Assembly (NCBI RefSeq): GCF_020271745.1
Contig: NZ_CP084296.1
Coordinates: 992,001 to 1,056,000, forward strand
Reading direction: 5' to 3'
DNA: 64,000 bases
DNA from: Providencia alcalifaciens
Lineage (GTDB): Bacteria > Pseudomonadota > Gammaproteobacteria > Enterobacterales > Enterobacteriaceae
Numbering within the stretch: the first letter of the stretch is position 1; each line of letters opens with the position of its first letter. Of this stretch, positions 1-9,764 are shown piece by piece. Both the position numbers and the translations under genes were made by a program. The notes beneath the pieces were generated by a model. The model searched no databases and was not told the origin of the DNA. It saw only the letters and a list, made by a program, of their open reading frames with translations.

Positions 1-386
1 AAACGGGTAAACTCATGAGAGGCATTTTGGTATTGAGAATTTGCTTGAGCTACCGCAGCTTGCAGGTCACGCAATGTCTCTTCACGAGTTCCATTTAAGG
101 ATTGGTCGAGTTGGGCTTGAGCTTGGTCCTTAGCCGCTTTTAATGCTGCGTATTGGGCTTGTAACTCCGGGCTTTCTAAAGTGATCAGTAACTGCCCTTT
201 TTTCACATCATCCCCGCGTTCTACATGGCGTTCAATGACTCTGCCTTTGGCTTTTGAAGTCACGATGACTTCCGGTGCGTCCACTTCCCCTTGCAATAAT
301 AAAAATTGATTGTGGGAATGAAAAAGCGCCGCAGCAGCAATTAAGATCAGCATAAGCAAGATCAGTATGATGGTTCTTTTTTTCAT
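1..386 (-). CDS. HlyD/EmrA-type membrane fusion protein, N-terminal part (runs off left edge)
   Basis: First 128 residues of a periplasmic membrane-fusion subunit, the part that bridges an inner-membrane exporter to an outer-membrane channel. Its C-terminus lies left of the window. The ATG at 386 opens a basic MKKR stretch and one hydrophobic helix (about residues 5-21), so it is probably an inner-membrane anchor. A lipoyl/biotinyl-like half-barrel follows (about 33-80, with EVIVTSKAKGRV and a turn around RGDDVKKGQ). Then comes a Gln/Ala-rich segment (about 80-128), as expected for the first arm of the alpha-helical hairpin. The fold is clear. Which transporter it serves cannot be told here. 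Confidence 0.8.
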   Translation of the reverse strand, partial: MKKRTIILILLMLILIAAAALFHSHNQFLLLQGEVDAPEVIVTSKAKGRVIERHVERGDDVKKGQLLITLESPELQAQYAALKAAKDQAQAQLDQSLNGTREETLRDLQAAVAQANSQYQNASHEFTR

Positions 387-579
387 TATGTATGTGGGCC
401 TTGAATAATAACGGAGGAAACTACTTTTTTATTATGACAATAAACAGAACACCAACGTTAAGAAATTTGTGCGCAAAATCACGCTTTAGCGGTCTTTTTT
501 AGTCTGAGGGGCTTTGGCGCTTATGTCAAATAATGATGTTTTGCTAATTATTAAATGACGATTACTTAACCAGCCCAAT

Positions 580-654
580 AAGATACAATATCTCCCCAAA
601 GAATATGGCTAAACCCACTGAGTGCAGTCAACATCCCCATAATGTGAAATATAG
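580..654. repeat. Degenerate ERIC-like repeat remnant
   Basis: A diverged, left-truncated relative of the 124-bp unit that follows. It shares the blocks atatct-cccc, gactacg-like agtcaacatcccc and ataatgtgaaatat. A 14-bp stretch (aatgtgaaatat plus two bases) is duplicated between this remnant and the first full unit. No gene lies between 387 and 921. Apart from this repeat cluster I see only unremarkable AT-rich sequence there. Confidence 0.6.
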
Positions 655-666
655 AATGTGAAATAT

Positions 667-914
667 AATGAGCCATGCTCTAAATAGTTCACATTATGGG
701 TAGGCGACAAGAGAAGATATCTTGGGGAGCATACAAAAGTATGTGACCCAAGTAGCTGGGCGTAGTCAACACCCCCATAATGTGAAATATAATGAGCCAT
801 GCTCTAAATAGTTCACATTATGGGTAGGCGACAAGAGAAGATATCTTGGGGAGCATACAAAAGTATGTGACCCAAGTAGCTGAGCGTAGTCAACACCCCC
901 ATAATGTGAAATAT
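667..914. repeat. Two tandem 124-bp ERIC-like units (667-790 and 791-914)
   Basis: Two head-to-tail copies of a 124-bp unit differ at one base by eye (G at 759 versus A at 883). The unit carries blocks typical of the Enterobacterial Repetitive Intergenic Consensus: a core hairpin of the form cttgggg-agcataca-aaag-tatgtgacccaag, a cgtagtcaac block, and a tgaaatatgacg-like end. The length fits the roughly 127-bp ERIC size. Perfect 13-bp inverted arms (cccataatgtgaa / ttcacattatggg) flank each junction: 636-648 with 688-700, and 774-786 with 812-824. A further left arm lies at 898-910. The last copy runs to within a few bases of the btsS start, so it would be part of the btsS leader RNA. Confidence 0.75.
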
Positions 915-921
915 GACGAGC

Positions 922-2604
922 ATGTACGAATTTGATCTGATTTTATTACTACTACAACAAATGTGCGTCTACCTTGTTATCGCTTGGGCACTTAGCCGCA
1001 CTCCACTGGTCACTCCACTTCTTAAGGTTACCATTCGCTTACCTCATAAAGTGATGTGCTACCTTATTTTCTCAGTATTTTGCATCATCGGTACTTATTT
1101 TGGTTTACATATCAATGATTCCATAGCTAACACTCGTGCTATTGGTGCTGTACTTGGCGGATTGTTAGGCGGCCCTGCGGTGGGTTTTGCTGTTGGGTTT
1201 ACAGGTGGACTCCACCGGTACTCTTTGGGTGGAATGAGCGCTTTCGCTTGTATGATATCTACCATTGTCGAAGGCTTAATTGGTGGGCTGGTACATCGTT
1301 ACTATATGAAACGTGGGGAAATTAATAAAATTTTTAACCCTGTTACCGCCAGCTGCGTCACCTTTTTCGCTGAAATCATCCAGATGCTGATTATTTTACT
1401 CATCGCCCGCCCATTCGATGAAGCCTATGAATTAGTGAAAAATATTGCCGCGCCGATGATCATTGCCAATACCATCGGGGCTGCCATGTTTATTCGCATC
1501 TTGCTGGATAGACGCGCCATCGTCGAGAAATACACCACGGCATTCTCCGCTCAAGCCTTGAAAATCGCTCTATGTACTGAAGGTATTTTGCGTAAAGGCT
1601 TCAATGCGGATAACAGCATGAAAGTGGCAAAAATTATTTACCAAGAGTTAGATATTGGTGCGGTGGCCATTACGGATAGAGAAAAAATTCTCGCCTTTAT
1701 CGGGCTAGGCTCCGATCACCACATTCCTGGGACGCCTATTTCATCAATTCAGTCACGGCAAGCCATCGATAATAATGAGGTAGTGTATGCCGATGGTAAC
1801 GAAACTCCGTATAAATGCTCATTAAGCCCTACATGTAAACTTGGCTCAACCCTCGTGATCCCGCTGCGGGGGGAAAATCAACGGGTCATTGGAACCATCA
1901 AATTATACCAAGCCAAAAATAGCCTGTTTAGCTCCATCAACCGTACCCTAGGTGAAGGAATTGCCAGCTTGTTCTCCGCCCAAATTTTGGCGGGGCAATA
2001 TGAGCGTAATAAACAATCTTTACTGCAATCAGAAGTCAAACTGCTTCACGCGCAAGTGAACCCGCATTTTCTCTTTAATGTGCTCAATACATTGCAGGCA
2101 GTGATACGTAAAGATAGCCAGCAAGCAGGACAGCTCGTGCAGTATATCTCTACCTTCTTTCGTAATAATTTAAAACGTCCAGAACAAAATGCGACATTAG
2201 GGGAAGAAATCGAGCATATCAATTCATACCTGCAAATTGAAAAGGCGCGATTCCAAGAGAATTTGCAGATCCACTTAGATATCCCCGATGAAGTTAAACA
2301 GGTGGAATTACCCGCGTTCACACTGCAACCGATTGTCGAAAATGCAATAAAACACGGCACTTCACAGTTATTAAATACCGGATACATTACAATACGTAGC
2401 TATATTCGCTGTGAACATGTCTATATTGAAATCGAAGATAATGCCGGTTTATACCAGCCAAGTGGGCACTCTGACGGCTTAGGGATGGGCTTAGTCGATA
2501 AACGCTTGCGCCTGAAATACGGTGAGAAGTATGGAATCGGCGTGGAGTATGAACCTGAAAAATTCACCCGCGTGAAAATTCGCTTACCCTACGTGTCCAC
2601 TTAA
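922..2604 (+). CDS. btsS: Pyruvate-sensing histidine kinase BtsS (YehU)
   Basis: Membrane sensor kinase of the LytS family. In E. coli BtsS binds extracellular pyruvate and phosphorylates BtsR, which switches on a pyruvate importer. A multi-helix 5TM-LYT sensor region fills about residues 1-190 (with the conserved stretch [16 protein letters not shown]), a GAF-like segment follows to about 350, and a His_kinase domain follows. The motif NPHFLFN puts the phospho-acceptor His at residue 382, and the ATP-binding block [11 protein letters not shown] follows. I chose ATG 922 because the protein then begins MYEFDL, like E. coli MYDFNL. An in-frame ATG at 913 lies in the end of the ERIC-like repeat. 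btsR follows directly. Confidence 0.93.
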   Translation: MYEFDLILLLLQQMCVYLVIAWALSRTPLVTPLLKVTIRLPHKVMCYLIFSVFCIIGTYFGLHINDSIANTRAIGAVLGGLLGGPAVGFAVGFTGGLHRYSLGGMSAFACMISTIVEGLIGGLVHRYYMKRGEINKIFNPVTASCVTFFAEIIQMLIILLIARPFDEAYELVKNIAAPMIIANTIGAAMFIRILLDRRAIVEKYTTAFSAQALKIALCTEGILRKGFNADNSMKVAKIIYQELDIGAVAITDREKILAFIGLGSDHHIPGTPISSIQSRQAIDNNEVVYADGNETPYKCSLSPTCKLGSTLVIPLRGENQRVIGTIKLYQAKNSLFSSINRTLGEGIASLFSAQILAGQYERNKQSLLQSEVKLLHAQVNPHFLFNVLNTLQAVIRKDSQQAGQLVQYISTFFRNNLKRPEQNATLGEEIEHINSYLQIEKARFQENLQIHLDIPDEVKQVELPAFTLQPIVENAIKHGTSQLLNTGYITIRSYIRCEHVYIEIEDNAGLYQPSGHSDGLGMGLVDKRLRLKYGEKYGIGVEYEPEKFTRVKIRLPYVST

Positions 2605-2636
2605 TCACATTGCACATAATAAATGATAATAACGCT

Positions 2637-3353
2637 ATGAATGTATTGATCGTTGATGATGAACCCCTAGCACGTGAAAACGTGCGCTGCTTACTTGAGG
2701 AGCATGACGATATCGAGATTATTGGCGAGTGTGCCAATGCCATTGAAGCCATCGGTTTGATCCACAAAAAAAAGCCTGATGTGGTGTTTTTAGATATTCA
2801 AATGCCCCGAGTAACGGGATTAGAAATGGTACGAATGCTCGATCCTGAAGAGCGTCCACACATTGTTTTTCTGACGGCATTTAATGAATTTGCTATCCAA
2901 GCTTTCGAAGAACATGCTTTCGACTATCTACTTAAACCCCTAGAACCTGAAAGATTGGCAAAGACTTTAGTCCGTTTACGCCAAAATAAACAGAAACAGG
3001 ATCTCGAACTTCTCGATAACAACGAACCGCTCAAGTTTATTCCTTGTACCGGACACAGCCGCATTTATTTGATGAAATTAGATGATGTGCAATATGTCAC
3101 TTCACGCATGAGCGGCGTGTATGTGATGAGTACTCAGGGACAAGAAGGCTTTACCGAATTAACCTTACGGACATTAGAAATGCGCACGTCATTAGTGCGT
3201 TGCCATCGTCAATATTTAGTGAATATGACCCAGCTCAGCGAGATTTTATTTGGGGATAATGGACAAGCCGAATTGGTGCTCTGCTCAGGTGAGCATATTC
3301 CCGTTAGCCGCCGCTATTTAAAACCGTTGAAAGAAGCGCTAGGGCTAATTTAA
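2637..3353 (+). CDS. btsR: LytTR response regulator BtsR (YehT)
   Basis: Cytoplasmic partner of BtsS. It has a receiver domain (about residues 1-120; acidic pocket VDDE near the start, phospho-acceptor Asp53 in FLDIQMP, Lys in LLKP) and a C-terminal LytTR DNA-binding domain (about 135-238, with [10 protein letters not shown] and the end [11 protein letters not shown]). LytTR proteins bind direct repeats with a beta-strand domain instead of a helix-turn-helix. The start at ATG 2637 gives MNVLIVDDE, matching E. coli. A TTG at 2610 would add nine residues and is less likely. The gene lies 32 bp after btsS and is surely co-transcribed. Confidence 0.93.
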   Translation: MNVLIVDDEPLARENVRCLLEEHDDIEIIGECANAIEAIGLIHKKKPDVVFLDIQMPRVTGLEMVRMLDPEERPHIVFLTAFNEFAIQAFEEHAFDYLLKPLEPERLAKTLVRLRQNKQKQDLELLDNNEPLKFIPCTGHSRIYLMKLDDVQYVTSRMSGVYVMSTQGQEGFTELTLRTLEMRTSLVRCHRQYLVNMTQLSEILFGDNGQAELVLCSGEHIPVSRRYLKPLKEALGLI

Positions 3354-3376
3354 CGAGTGATTCAGGAGAAAAGGTT

Positions 3377-3748
3377 ATGGCTGATTTTTACCTGCAAATT
3401 CGGACTAATTCAATGACATTGAAAAACCTTGAAACTCACGAGGAATACAGTGCTACGGGTGAATTTTCAACCCAGAGAATGGTTGTCGGGGATTTTTTTA
3501 AAGCCGAGTTTGTACTGTATCAGTTGGTCTGTGATATGGGTCTAAAAGTCCGTCGCCCTTTTGCATCGAAACACCGTATTTTGATTCAAGCCCTCGAAAT
3601 TATTGAAGGAGGCGTGAATATGGTGGAAGAGCGCCTATTTACCGAAATTGTTTATGGGGCATTTAATCAGCGCGTGAAAAAAGTGGTGGTGAGCCGAGCA
3701 TCACTGCCTATGCCTCAGCGAGAAGCGAAAGCCTTATTAACTGCATAA
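3377..3748 (+). CDS. Conserved small protein of unknown function
   Basis: A 123-residue soluble protein with no signal peptide or membrane helix. It begins 23 bp after btsR, with a good ribosome site (aggaga) nine bases before its ATG, so it probably shares the btsSR transcript. I do not recognise the family firmly. The alternation RP..RILIQ....EGG...VEERL..E...GA....KVVV loosely recalls the N-terminal phosphate-binding region of MreB-type proteins (RP.VLV..P.....VERRA..E.A..AGA..V.L), but it is far too short for an actin fold. No function is assigned. A strong terminator follows. Confidence 0.7.
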   Translation: MADFYLQIRTNSMTLKNLETHEEYSATGEFSTQRMVVGDFFKAEFVLYQLVCDMGLKVRRPFASKHRILIQALEIIEGGVNMVEERLFTEIVYGAFNQRVKKVVVSRASLPMPQREAKALLTA

Positions 3749-3777
3749 AAAAACCCGCATTTTAATGCGGGTTTTTT
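3747..3777. terminator. Bidirectional terminator between the btsSR operon and deaD
   Basis: Perfect 10-bp stem aacccgcatt / aatgcgggtt (3752-3761 with 3764-3773) around a two-base centre, flanked by an A-run on the left and a T-run on the right. It can stop the rightward btsSR transcript and the leftward deaD transcript. Confidence 0.85.
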
Positions 3778-3817
3778 GTATTTATCTCAGCCACATTAAC
3801 GTGGCTGGATAGCGCTA

Positions 3818-5794
3818 TTATGCGTTGTGGCTGCTGCTACGACGACGTGGCGCTGCATTGTTGCCATCTTGGCGTGGTGCAGAATTACCACGGTCACGGT
3901 TGCCGCCATCGCGATTTCCACCACGACGGTTGCCGCTGAATCCTTCGCGATCACCACCGCTACGACGACCATCACGATCGCCACCACGGTCATTACGACG
4001 ACCCGCACCGAAACCACCTTCACTGCCGCCTTCACGACGTGGACCACCACGACGCTCGCCACCGCCACGACGCTCAAATGGTTGAGCATCACCGATCAGT
4101 TGCATTTGCATTGGTTTGTTCAGTACACGCGCACGGCTTAAGTGAGTTAACACTTCGCTTGGCATACCTTTTGGTAACTCGATAGTTGAGTGAGTACCAA
4201 ACAGTTTGATGTTACCAATGTAGCGGCTGCTGATGTCTGCTTCGTTCGCAATCGCACCAACGATATGACGAACTTCAACACCGTCATCACGACCCACTTC
4301 AATACGGTACATTTCCATATCGCCAACATCACGACGCTCACGACGAGCACCACGATCGCCGCGCTCTGCACGGTCAAAACCGTTGCCGTTGCTGTTGCGG
4401 TCGTTACGATCACGACGGTCGCCACGGCGATCATCACGGTCGTTGAATTCACGACGTGGACGACGCGGTGCATCTGGTGGCAGGATCAGAGCGCGTTCAC
4501 CTTGAGCCATTTTCAGTAATGCCGCTGCTAAGGTTTCCATATCTACATCTTCAGATGGAGACATTTTCGCTAACAGTGAACGGTACTGATCTAAGTCGCT
4601 GCTTTCTAATTGCTGTTGGATTTGTTCAGCAAATTTCGCCTGACGACGCTGGCTTAATACGTCAGCATCTGGCAATTCCACTTCAGGAATAGTCAGTTTC
4701 ATTGTACGTTCAACGTTGCGCAGTAAACGACGCTCACGGTTCTCAACGAACAGTAATGCGCGACCCGCACGACCCGCACGACCAGTACGACCGATACGGT
4801 GAACGTAAGATTCTGCATCCATTGGGATGTCGTAGTTAACCACTAAGCTGATACGCTCAACATCCAGACCACGTGCTGCAACGTCAGTTGCGATCAGGAT
4901 ATCTAAACGACCATCTTTTAAGCGCTCTAATGTTTGCTCACGCAGTGCTTGGTTCATGTCACCGTTCAGTGCTGCACTGTTGTAGCCATTACGCTCAAGG
5001 GCTTCTGCAACTTCTAAGGTTGCATTTTTGGTACGAACGAAAATAATCGCCGCATCGAAATCTTCAGCTTCTAAGAAACGCACCAGCGCTTCATTTTTAC
5101 GCATGCCGTAAACAGTCCAGTAGCTTTGAGCGATATCTGGACGCGTAGTAATGCTCGACTGAATACGGATCTCTTTAGGATCTTTCATAAAGCGACGAGT
5201 AATACGACGGATTGGTTCTGGCATTGTTGCCGAGAACAGCGCAGTTTGGTGCTCTGCCGGAATCTGGCTCATGATGTTTTCAACATCATCGATGAAGCCC
5301 ATACGCAGCATTTCATCCGCTTCGTCTAATACTAAGCCTTTCAATTTAGAAAGATCTAAAGTACCGCGTTTCAGGTGGTCTAACAGACGACCTGGAGTAC
5401 CAACAACCACTTGTGGCCCTTGGCGTAGTGCACGAAGTTGAACGTCATAACGTTGACCGCCATATAAGGCAACCACGTTGACACGGTTCATGTGTTTAGA
5501 GAAATCGCTCAATGCTTCAGCAACTTGCACCGCTAACTCACGTGTCGGTGCCAGTACTAAAATTTGTGGCGCTTTTAAATCTGGATCGATGTTATGCAGT
5601 AATGGCAAACCAAATGCAGCAGTTTTACCACTACCCGTTTGTGCCATACCTAATACATCATTGCCATCCAATAACAATGGAATACATTGCTGCTGGATTG
5701 GAGATGGTTTTTCGTATCCCAGGTCGCTTAGTGCGTTCAAAATAGATGCTGATAAACCTAGATCAGCAAAAGACATATCGGTCTCAGTCGTCAT
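3818..5794 (-). CDS. deaD: Cold-shock DEAD-box RNA helicase DeaD (CsdA)
   Basis: ATP-dependent RNA helicase for 50S ribosome assembly and mRNA remodelling in the cold. Motif I AQTGSGKT lies at residues 51-58, DEAD at 157-160, SAT at 188-190 and HRIGRTGR at 332-339. A DbpA-like RNA-binding region follows (about 475-560), then a long Arg/Gly/Asp-rich tail with repeated RGG- and NRDR-like blocks. I chose ATG 5794, 658 codons, because GAGG lies nine bases upstream and the protein then begins [14 protein letters not shown], close to E. coli. A further in-frame ATG at 5809 lies upstream. The start overlaps the end of yrbN. nlpI and pnp lie upstream in the same direction, as in E. coli. Confidence 0.95.
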   Translation of the reverse strand: MTTETDMSFADLGLSASILNALSDLGYEKPSPIQQQCIPLLLDGNDVLGMAQTGSGKTAAFGLPLLHNIDPDLKAPQILVLAPTRELAVQVAEALSDFSKHMNRVNVVALYGGQRYDVQLRALRQGPQVVVGTPGRLLDHLKRGTLDLSKLKGLVLDEADEMLRMGFIDDVENIMSQIPAEHQTALFSATMPEPIRRITRRFMKDPKEIRIQSSITTRPDIAQSYWTVYGMRKNEALVRFLEAEDFDAAIIFVRTKNATLEVAEALERNGYNSAALNGDMNQALREQTLERLKDGRLDILIATDVAARGLDVERISLVVNYDIPMDAESYVHRIGRTGRAGRAGRALLFVENRERRLLRNVERTMKLTIPEVELPDADVLSQRRQAKFAEQIQQQLESSDLDQYRSLLAKMSPSEDVDMETLAAALLKMAQGERALILPPDAPRRPRREFNDRDDRRGDRRDRNDRNSNGNGFDRAERGDRGARRERRDVGDMEMYRIEVGRDDGVEVRHIVGAIANEADISSRYIGNIKLFGTHSTIELPKGMPSEVLTHLSRARVLNKPMQMQLIGDAQPFERRGGGERRGGPRREGGSEGGFGAGRRNDRGGDRDGRRSGGDREGFSGNRRGGNRDGGNRDRGNSAPRQDGNNAAPRRRSSSHNA

Positions 5795-5864
5795 GTAAAG
5801 GTGCCTCATACTTAGTGGCGGCCAGTTTACATAACGGAGCGAAAATCATTTCGGTCATTATCAT
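5784..5864 (-). CDS. yrbN: Leader small protein YrbN, overlapping the deaD start
   Basis: A 26-codon frame in the deaD leader, reading MIMTEM at its start, LCKLAA in the middle and YEAPLHDD at its end, then TGA. Its length, place and spaced residues (MxMTE, LC-LAA, YEA-LH) fit what I recall of E. coli YrbN, a 26-residue protein made from the deaD leader. Its last codons overlap the deaD ATG by 11 bases, so translation of yrbN probably passes ribosomes on to deaD. I see no clear ribosome site for it. Function is unknown. Confidence 0.72.
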   Translation of the reverse strand: MIMTEMIFAPLCKLAATKYEAPLHDD

Positions 5865-5963
5865 TTAAAATGTGAACTGGCTCAAATTGTGTTATTAAAC
5901 GAACAAATAAACCCTCACCCGGGTGGATGATGGCTTAAAAATAAACAGAGAAATGTTCGTCAG

Positions 5964-6881
5964 CTATTGCTGGCCCGATTCTAATAGGTCGTCTTGTTCT
6001 TGGCCTAACAGCGCCAATTCCAACAATGCGTAGCGGTGCTCAACAAAGCTGTGTGCGTTGTTAGCTACCGTCAGTTTGAATAACGCAGCTGCGCTACCCT
6101 TATCCCCCAGACTTAGGTAATGCTTACCTAAATAGAAGTTAGTTTCACTGAGATGCTCAGCGAGCGAAGTGTTATCCGTAGATGTCTCTTTCAAACGCTC
6201 CATCAATGTCGTTTCATTGATATTGCCAAGATAGAATTCTACGATATTCCAGCCCCATTGCCCTTTCTCCGCTTGGTTGTAGCGGGCAGCAAGATTGTCT
6301 TGTGCCATACGCGGATCCATGTCTTTTTCTACGAGAAAAAGCCACAGAGTACGAAAAGGATCATTTGGATCTATCTGATAATACGCCAGCAGATCATCCT
6401 GCGCTAATTTGTATCGTCCACCGTAATATAATGCGATGCCACGATTCATTCGCGCGAAATTGTAAGTTGGATCAAGCTCTAAAACAGAATCAAACGCTTC
6501 ATAGGCGGCATCATAGTTGCCAGCCTGCGTAAAATATATTCCTAAAAAGTTAAAGATTTCAGGAATATCCGGACGGATTGACAACGCAGTTGAAAAATCA
6601 TTACGTGCCAGCGCCCTTAAACCGAGACTATCATACAGTACTCCGCGCTCATATAAAAGCTGCGCGTACTCATCATCGGTCAAAGATCGGCTCGCAAGGA
6701 TTTGTTCCATACGAGCCAAAATGACTTCTTGTTGTAATGAAGGCTGCAATGGAACCGCAAAAACCTCGTTTTTACGCCAATCTTTATTACTACATCCAAT
6801 AATAATAAAAAAGATAAACGCAGATAGCACACGAACTAAGATGCGGCTATCGAGAAAACGAAAGTTAATACAGTTCTGCAT
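5964..6881 (-). CDS. nlpI: Outer-membrane lipoprotein NlpI (TPR adaptor)
   Basis: TPR-repeat lipoprotein that scaffolds peptidoglycan hydrolases and presents endopeptidase MepS to the protease Prc. A basic, hydrophobic signal ends in lipobox IIGC with the lipidated Cys at residue 30. TPR units follow (for example [20 protein letters not shown] and [19 protein letters not shown]). The mature part closely follows E. coli through to the end LLGQEQDDL. At 305 residues it is slightly longer than E. coli (294), and the extra length is in the signal region. A shorter start inside the signal is possible. It lies between pnp and deaD, as in E. coli. Confidence 0.95.
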   Translation of the reverse strand: MQNCINFRFLDSRILVRVLSAFIFFIIIGCSNKDWRKNEVFAVPLQPSLQQEVILARMEQILASRSLTDDEYAQLLYERGVLYDSLGLRALARNDFSTALSIRPDIPEIFNFLGIYFTQAGNYDAAYEAFDSVLELDPTYNFARMNRGIALYYGGRYKLAQDDLLAYYQIDPNDPFRTLWLFLVEKDMDPRMAQDNLAARYNQAEKGQWGWNIVEFYLGNINETTLMERLKETSTDNTSLAEHLSETNFYLGKHYLSLGDKGSAAALFKLTVANNAHSFVEHRYALLELALLGQEQDDLLESGQQ

Positions 6882-6962
6882 ACTACGCCCTTACATTACC
6901 ACTAGTCAGCAAATTTAGGCTGATAGCGCCTAAGTTTATCAGGCGCTACACTTTCGGTCAGC

Positions 6963-9083
6963 TTATTCTGCTGATTCCTGCTGTGCTGGAGCTTCTTCGC
7001 CAGCAACAGCTTCTTTCATGCTCAGGCGAATACGGCCTTGACGGTCGATTTCTAACACCTTAACAGGAACTTCTTGACCCATTTGCAGGTAGTCAGTCAC
7101 TTTCTCTACACGCTTGTCAGCGATTTGAGAAATGTGAACCAGACCTTCTTTACCGCCACCGATAGCAACGAATGCACCGAAGTCAACGATACGAGTTACT
7201 TTACCAGGGTAGATACGACCCACTTCAACTTCTGCCGTGATATCTTCGATGCGACGAATTGCTTCTTTCGCTTTCAGGCCATCAGTTGCTGCGATCTTCA
7301 CAGTGCCGTCATCTTCGATTTCGATAGTTGTGCCTGTTTCTTCCGTTAATGCGCGGATAACAGAACCACCTTTACCGATGACATCTTTGATTTTGTCTGG
7401 GTTGATACGGATGGTGTAAATACGCGGAGCGAACTCGGAGATCTCTTCACGTGGACCATTGATAGCTTGTTCCATTGTGCCAAGGATGTGCAGACGCGCA
7501 CCTTTAGCTTGGTTCAGAGCTACTTGCATGATTTCACGAGTGATACCTTCGATTTTAATATCCATTTGCAGTGCGCTGATACCGTCACGGCTACCCGCTA
7601 CTTTAAAGTCCATATCACCTAAGTGGTCTTCGTCACCTAAGATGTCAGACAGGACAACGAAATCGTCACCTTCTTTCACCAGACCCATCGCGATACCCGC
7701 AACAGCAGCTTTAATTGGCACACCAGCATCCATCAGAGCCAGAGACGCACCACATACAGATGCCATTGAAGAAGAACCGTTAGATTCTGTGATTTCAGAA
7801 ACAACACGTACTGTGTACGGGAATTCTGCTTGTGAAGGCATTACTGCCAGCACACCACGTTTCGCTAAGCGACCGTGACCAATTTCACGACGTTTAGGTG
7901 AACCAACCATACCAGTCTCACCAACAGAGTATGGAGGGAAGTTGTAGTGGAATAAGAAGCGGTCAGTGTATTCGCCCATTAATTGGTCGATAACCTGTGC
8001 ATCACGCTCTGTACCTAATGTTGCAGTAACCAGCGCTTGAGTTTCACCACGGGTGAACAGTGCAGAACCGTGAGTACGTGGCAGAACACCAGTACGAACG
8101 TCCAGCGCACGAACCATGTCTTTCTCACGACCATCGATACGTGGCTCACCACGGATAACGCGGCTACGAACAACTTGTTTTTCTAAGTGAGCAAGAATGT
8201 CTGACACTTCAGAAACATCGACGTTTTCATCTTCAGCAACCAGAGTTGCAATCACTTCGTCTTTGATCAGGTCAACTTGAGCATAACGCTCTTGTTTTTC
8301 AGTGATACGGTAAGCATCGCCCATACGGCTTTCAGCCAGTGCAGCAACGCGATCGTTCAGAGCTTGGTTAACTGGCTCTGGCTGCCAATCCCATTTCTCT
8401 TTGCCCGCTTCTTTGACTAATTCATTGATGTTCTGGATAACAACTTGTTGTTGATCGTGACCGAACACAACTGCACCCAGCATTTGCTCTTCGCTTAACA
8501 GTTCAGCTTCTGACTCAACCATTAATACTGCGCTGTCAGTACCTGCAACTACTAAATCCAGACGGCTTGATTTTAATTCATCAGCAGTTGGGTTCAGAAC
8601 ATATTGGTCATTGATAAAACCAACACGTGCAGCACCGATAGGACCATTGAATGGAACACCAGATAGTGCCAGTGCAGCAGATGCACCGATCATCGCAACG
8701 ATATCTGGGTTAACTTGTGGGTTAACAGAAACAACGGTAGCAATGATTTGGATTTCGTTCAGGAAGCCTTCTGGGAACAGAGGACGTAATGGACGGTCAA
8801 TCAGACGTGCAACTAAGGTTTCGCCTTCACCAGGACGGCCTTCACGACGGAAGAAACTACCTGGGATACGACCTGCAGCGTAAGTACGCTCTTGGTAGTT
8901 AACCGTTAAAGGGAAGAAATCTTGCCCTTCTTTCACTTTTTTCTGTGCCACAGCAGTCACGAATACTGCAGTGTCATCCATGTTTACCATCACCGCCGCC
9001 GTTGCTTGGCGTGCGATCATGCCTGTTTCTAATGTTACTGTATGCTGGCCATACTGGAACTTACGAACAATAGGATTTAACAA
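6963..9083 (-). CDS. pnp: Polynucleotide phosphorylase PNPase
   Basis: 3'-5' phosphorolytic exoribonuclease and core of the RNA degradosome, and important for growth in the cold. It has 706 residues (E. coli 711): two RNase PH-like domains (about 1-230 and 310-545) split by an all-helical linker, a KH domain (about 550-615, with the GKGG loop in VIGKGGS) and an S1 domain (about 620-690, [13 protein letters not shown]). The start [12 protein letters not shown] is identical to E. coli. The leader carries a long perfect stem-loop at 9152-9204 that fits RNase III-dependent autocontrol. It lies downstream of rpsO and its terminator. Confidence 0.97.
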   Translation of the reverse strand: MLNPIVRKFQYGQHTVTLETGMIARQATAAVMVNMDDTAVFVTAVAQKKVKEGQDFFPLTVNYQERTYAAGRIPGSFFRREGRPGEGETLVARLIDRPLRPLFPEGFLNEIQIIATVVSVNPQVNPDIVAMIGASAALALSGVPFNGPIGAARVGFINDQYVLNPTADELKSSRLDLVVAGTDSAVLMVESEAELLSEEQMLGAVVFGHDQQQVVIQNINELVKEAGKEKWDWQPEPVNQALNDRVAALAESRMGDAYRITEKQERYAQVDLIKDEVIATLVAEDENVDVSEVSDILAHLEKQVVRSRVIRGEPRIDGREKDMVRALDVRTGVLPRTHGSALFTRGETQALVTATLGTERDAQVIDQLMGEYTDRFLFHYNFPPYSVGETGMVGSPKRREIGHGRLAKRGVLAVMPSQAEFPYTVRVVSEITESNGSSSMASVCGASLALMDAGVPIKAAVAGIAMGLVKEGDDFVVLSDILGDEDHLGDMDFKVAGSRDGISALQMDIKIEGITREIMQVALNQAKGARLHILGTMEQAINGPREEISEFAPRIYTIRINPDKIKDVIGKGGSVIRALTEETGTTIEIEDDGTVKIAATDGLKAKEAIRRIEDITAEVEVGRIYPGKVTRIVDFGAFVAIGGGKEGLVHISQIADKRVEKVTDYLQMGQEVPVKVLEIDRQGRIRLSMKEAVAGEEAPAQQESAE

Positions 9084-9151
9084 AATATTACCCTTTTTGT
9101 AAGGCTACGAGAGATTCTCAAGTAGCATGGTTTATTTTCTGACTACAGCCT

Positions 9152-9204
9152 CGCGACTAATGAGAGGATTGATATTCCAATCATCAATTCTCTCATTAGC
9201 CGCG
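9152..9204 (-). promoter_or_regulatory. pnp leader stem-loop (probable RNase III/PNPase autoregulation site)
   Basis: Arms 9152-9173 and 9183-9204 pair over 22 bp with two mismatches, around a nine-base loop. The stem begins 68 bases before the pnp ATG. In E. coli an RNase III-cut stem-loop in the pnp leader lets PNPase start decay of its own mRNA. Position and shape here match that arrangement. Confidence 0.8.
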
Positions 9205-9337
9205 CGAATTCGGATGTAGTTTTAAGTGGTTTTAATTAAAACAGTCAATTATCGATAATAGCTTAACATTTTAGTTAAGTATAATTCGAGTATTACTTCA
9301 ACTTTCAATTAACTTTTACTTTCAATTAACTTTTAGA

Positions 9338-9363
9338 AGAAAAGGGGCCATTTGGCCCCTTTC
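9338..9363 (-). terminator. rpsO terminator / rpsO-pnp intercistronic hairpin
   Basis: On the minus strand a GGGGCCA-type stem (arms 9342-9350 and 9352-9361, aaaggggcca / tggccccttt) is followed by a T-rich run. It sits 20 bases after the rpsO stop, as in E. coli, where partial read-through feeds pnp. The remaining 9205-9337 is AT-rich, with the imperfect repeat actttcaattaactttt occurring twice. Confidence 0.85.
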
Positions 9364-9380
9364 CTCTGAAACTGACAAGA

Positions 9381-9650
9381 TTAACGACGCAGACCCAGAC
9401 GCTCGATCAGCGCTGTGTAACGTGCGATATCTTTACCTTTCAGGTAAGCTTGTAAACGACGACGCTGAGCAACCATACGCAGCAGACCACGACGGCTGTG
9501 GTGATCTTTCTTGTGCTCGGAGAAGTGACCTTGCAGGTGATTGATTTGAGCTGTCAGCAGAGCGATTTGAACTTCGCTTGAACCCGTGTCATTTTCACCG
9601 CGGCCGAATTCAGCAACGATCTTCGCTTTCGCTTCAGTACTTAGAGACAT
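9381..9650 (-). CDS. rpsO: 30S ribosomal protein S15
   Basis: Primary 16S rRNA-binding protein of the small-subunit platform. The 89 residues and the ends [12 protein letters not shown] and [13 protein letters not shown] match E. coli S15 throughout. ATG 9650 is chosen over an ATG four codons earlier because GGAG sits six bases before it. It has its own promoter at 9727-9755 and a terminator before pnp. Confidence 0.97.
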   Translation of the reverse strand: MSLSTEAKAKIVAEFGRGENDTGSSEVQIALLTAQINHLQGHFSEHKKDHHSRRGLLRMVAQRRRLQAYLKGKDIARYTALIERLGLRR

Positions 9651-9726
9651 AATAAACTCCAAAATAATATAAATTTAAGTGATGAGAGCCAATCTCTAAT
9701 TTAGCATCTCAAGATTTAGCGCCGCC

Positions 9727-9755
9727 ATTCTACGCTGCTTAAGGCAGCAAAGCAA
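9727..9755 (-). promoter_or_regulatory. Sigma-70 promoter for rpsO
   Basis: On the minus strand a -35 box TTGCTT (9750-9755) and a -10 box TAGAAT (9727-9732) are 17 bp apart. The spacer carries a short palindrome (GCTGC-cttaa-GCAGC). The promoter lies between truB and rpsO, so rpsO can be transcribed apart from the truB operon. Confidence 0.65.
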
Positions 9756-9764
9756 TAAGCGCCA

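Noticed and set aside
609-800. A 63-codon minus-strand frame inside the repeat cluster
   Set aside because: It is made of the repeat unit and includes the same stretch twice. No ribosome site or domain is seen.
667-914. A short CRISPR array
   Set aside because: The two units are contiguous, 124 bp long and lack unique spacers. They match ERIC-like repeats instead.
3825-4141. Arg/Pro-rich and Thr-rich frames opposite the deaD tail
   Set aside because: They arise from complementing the repetitive Arg/Gly/Asp codons of DeaD. The real frame matches DeaD throughout.
9084-9340. A possible SraG-like antisense RNA between rpsO and pnp
   Set aside because: E. coli has one here, but I see no convincing plus-strand promoter or terminator, so I do not annotate it.
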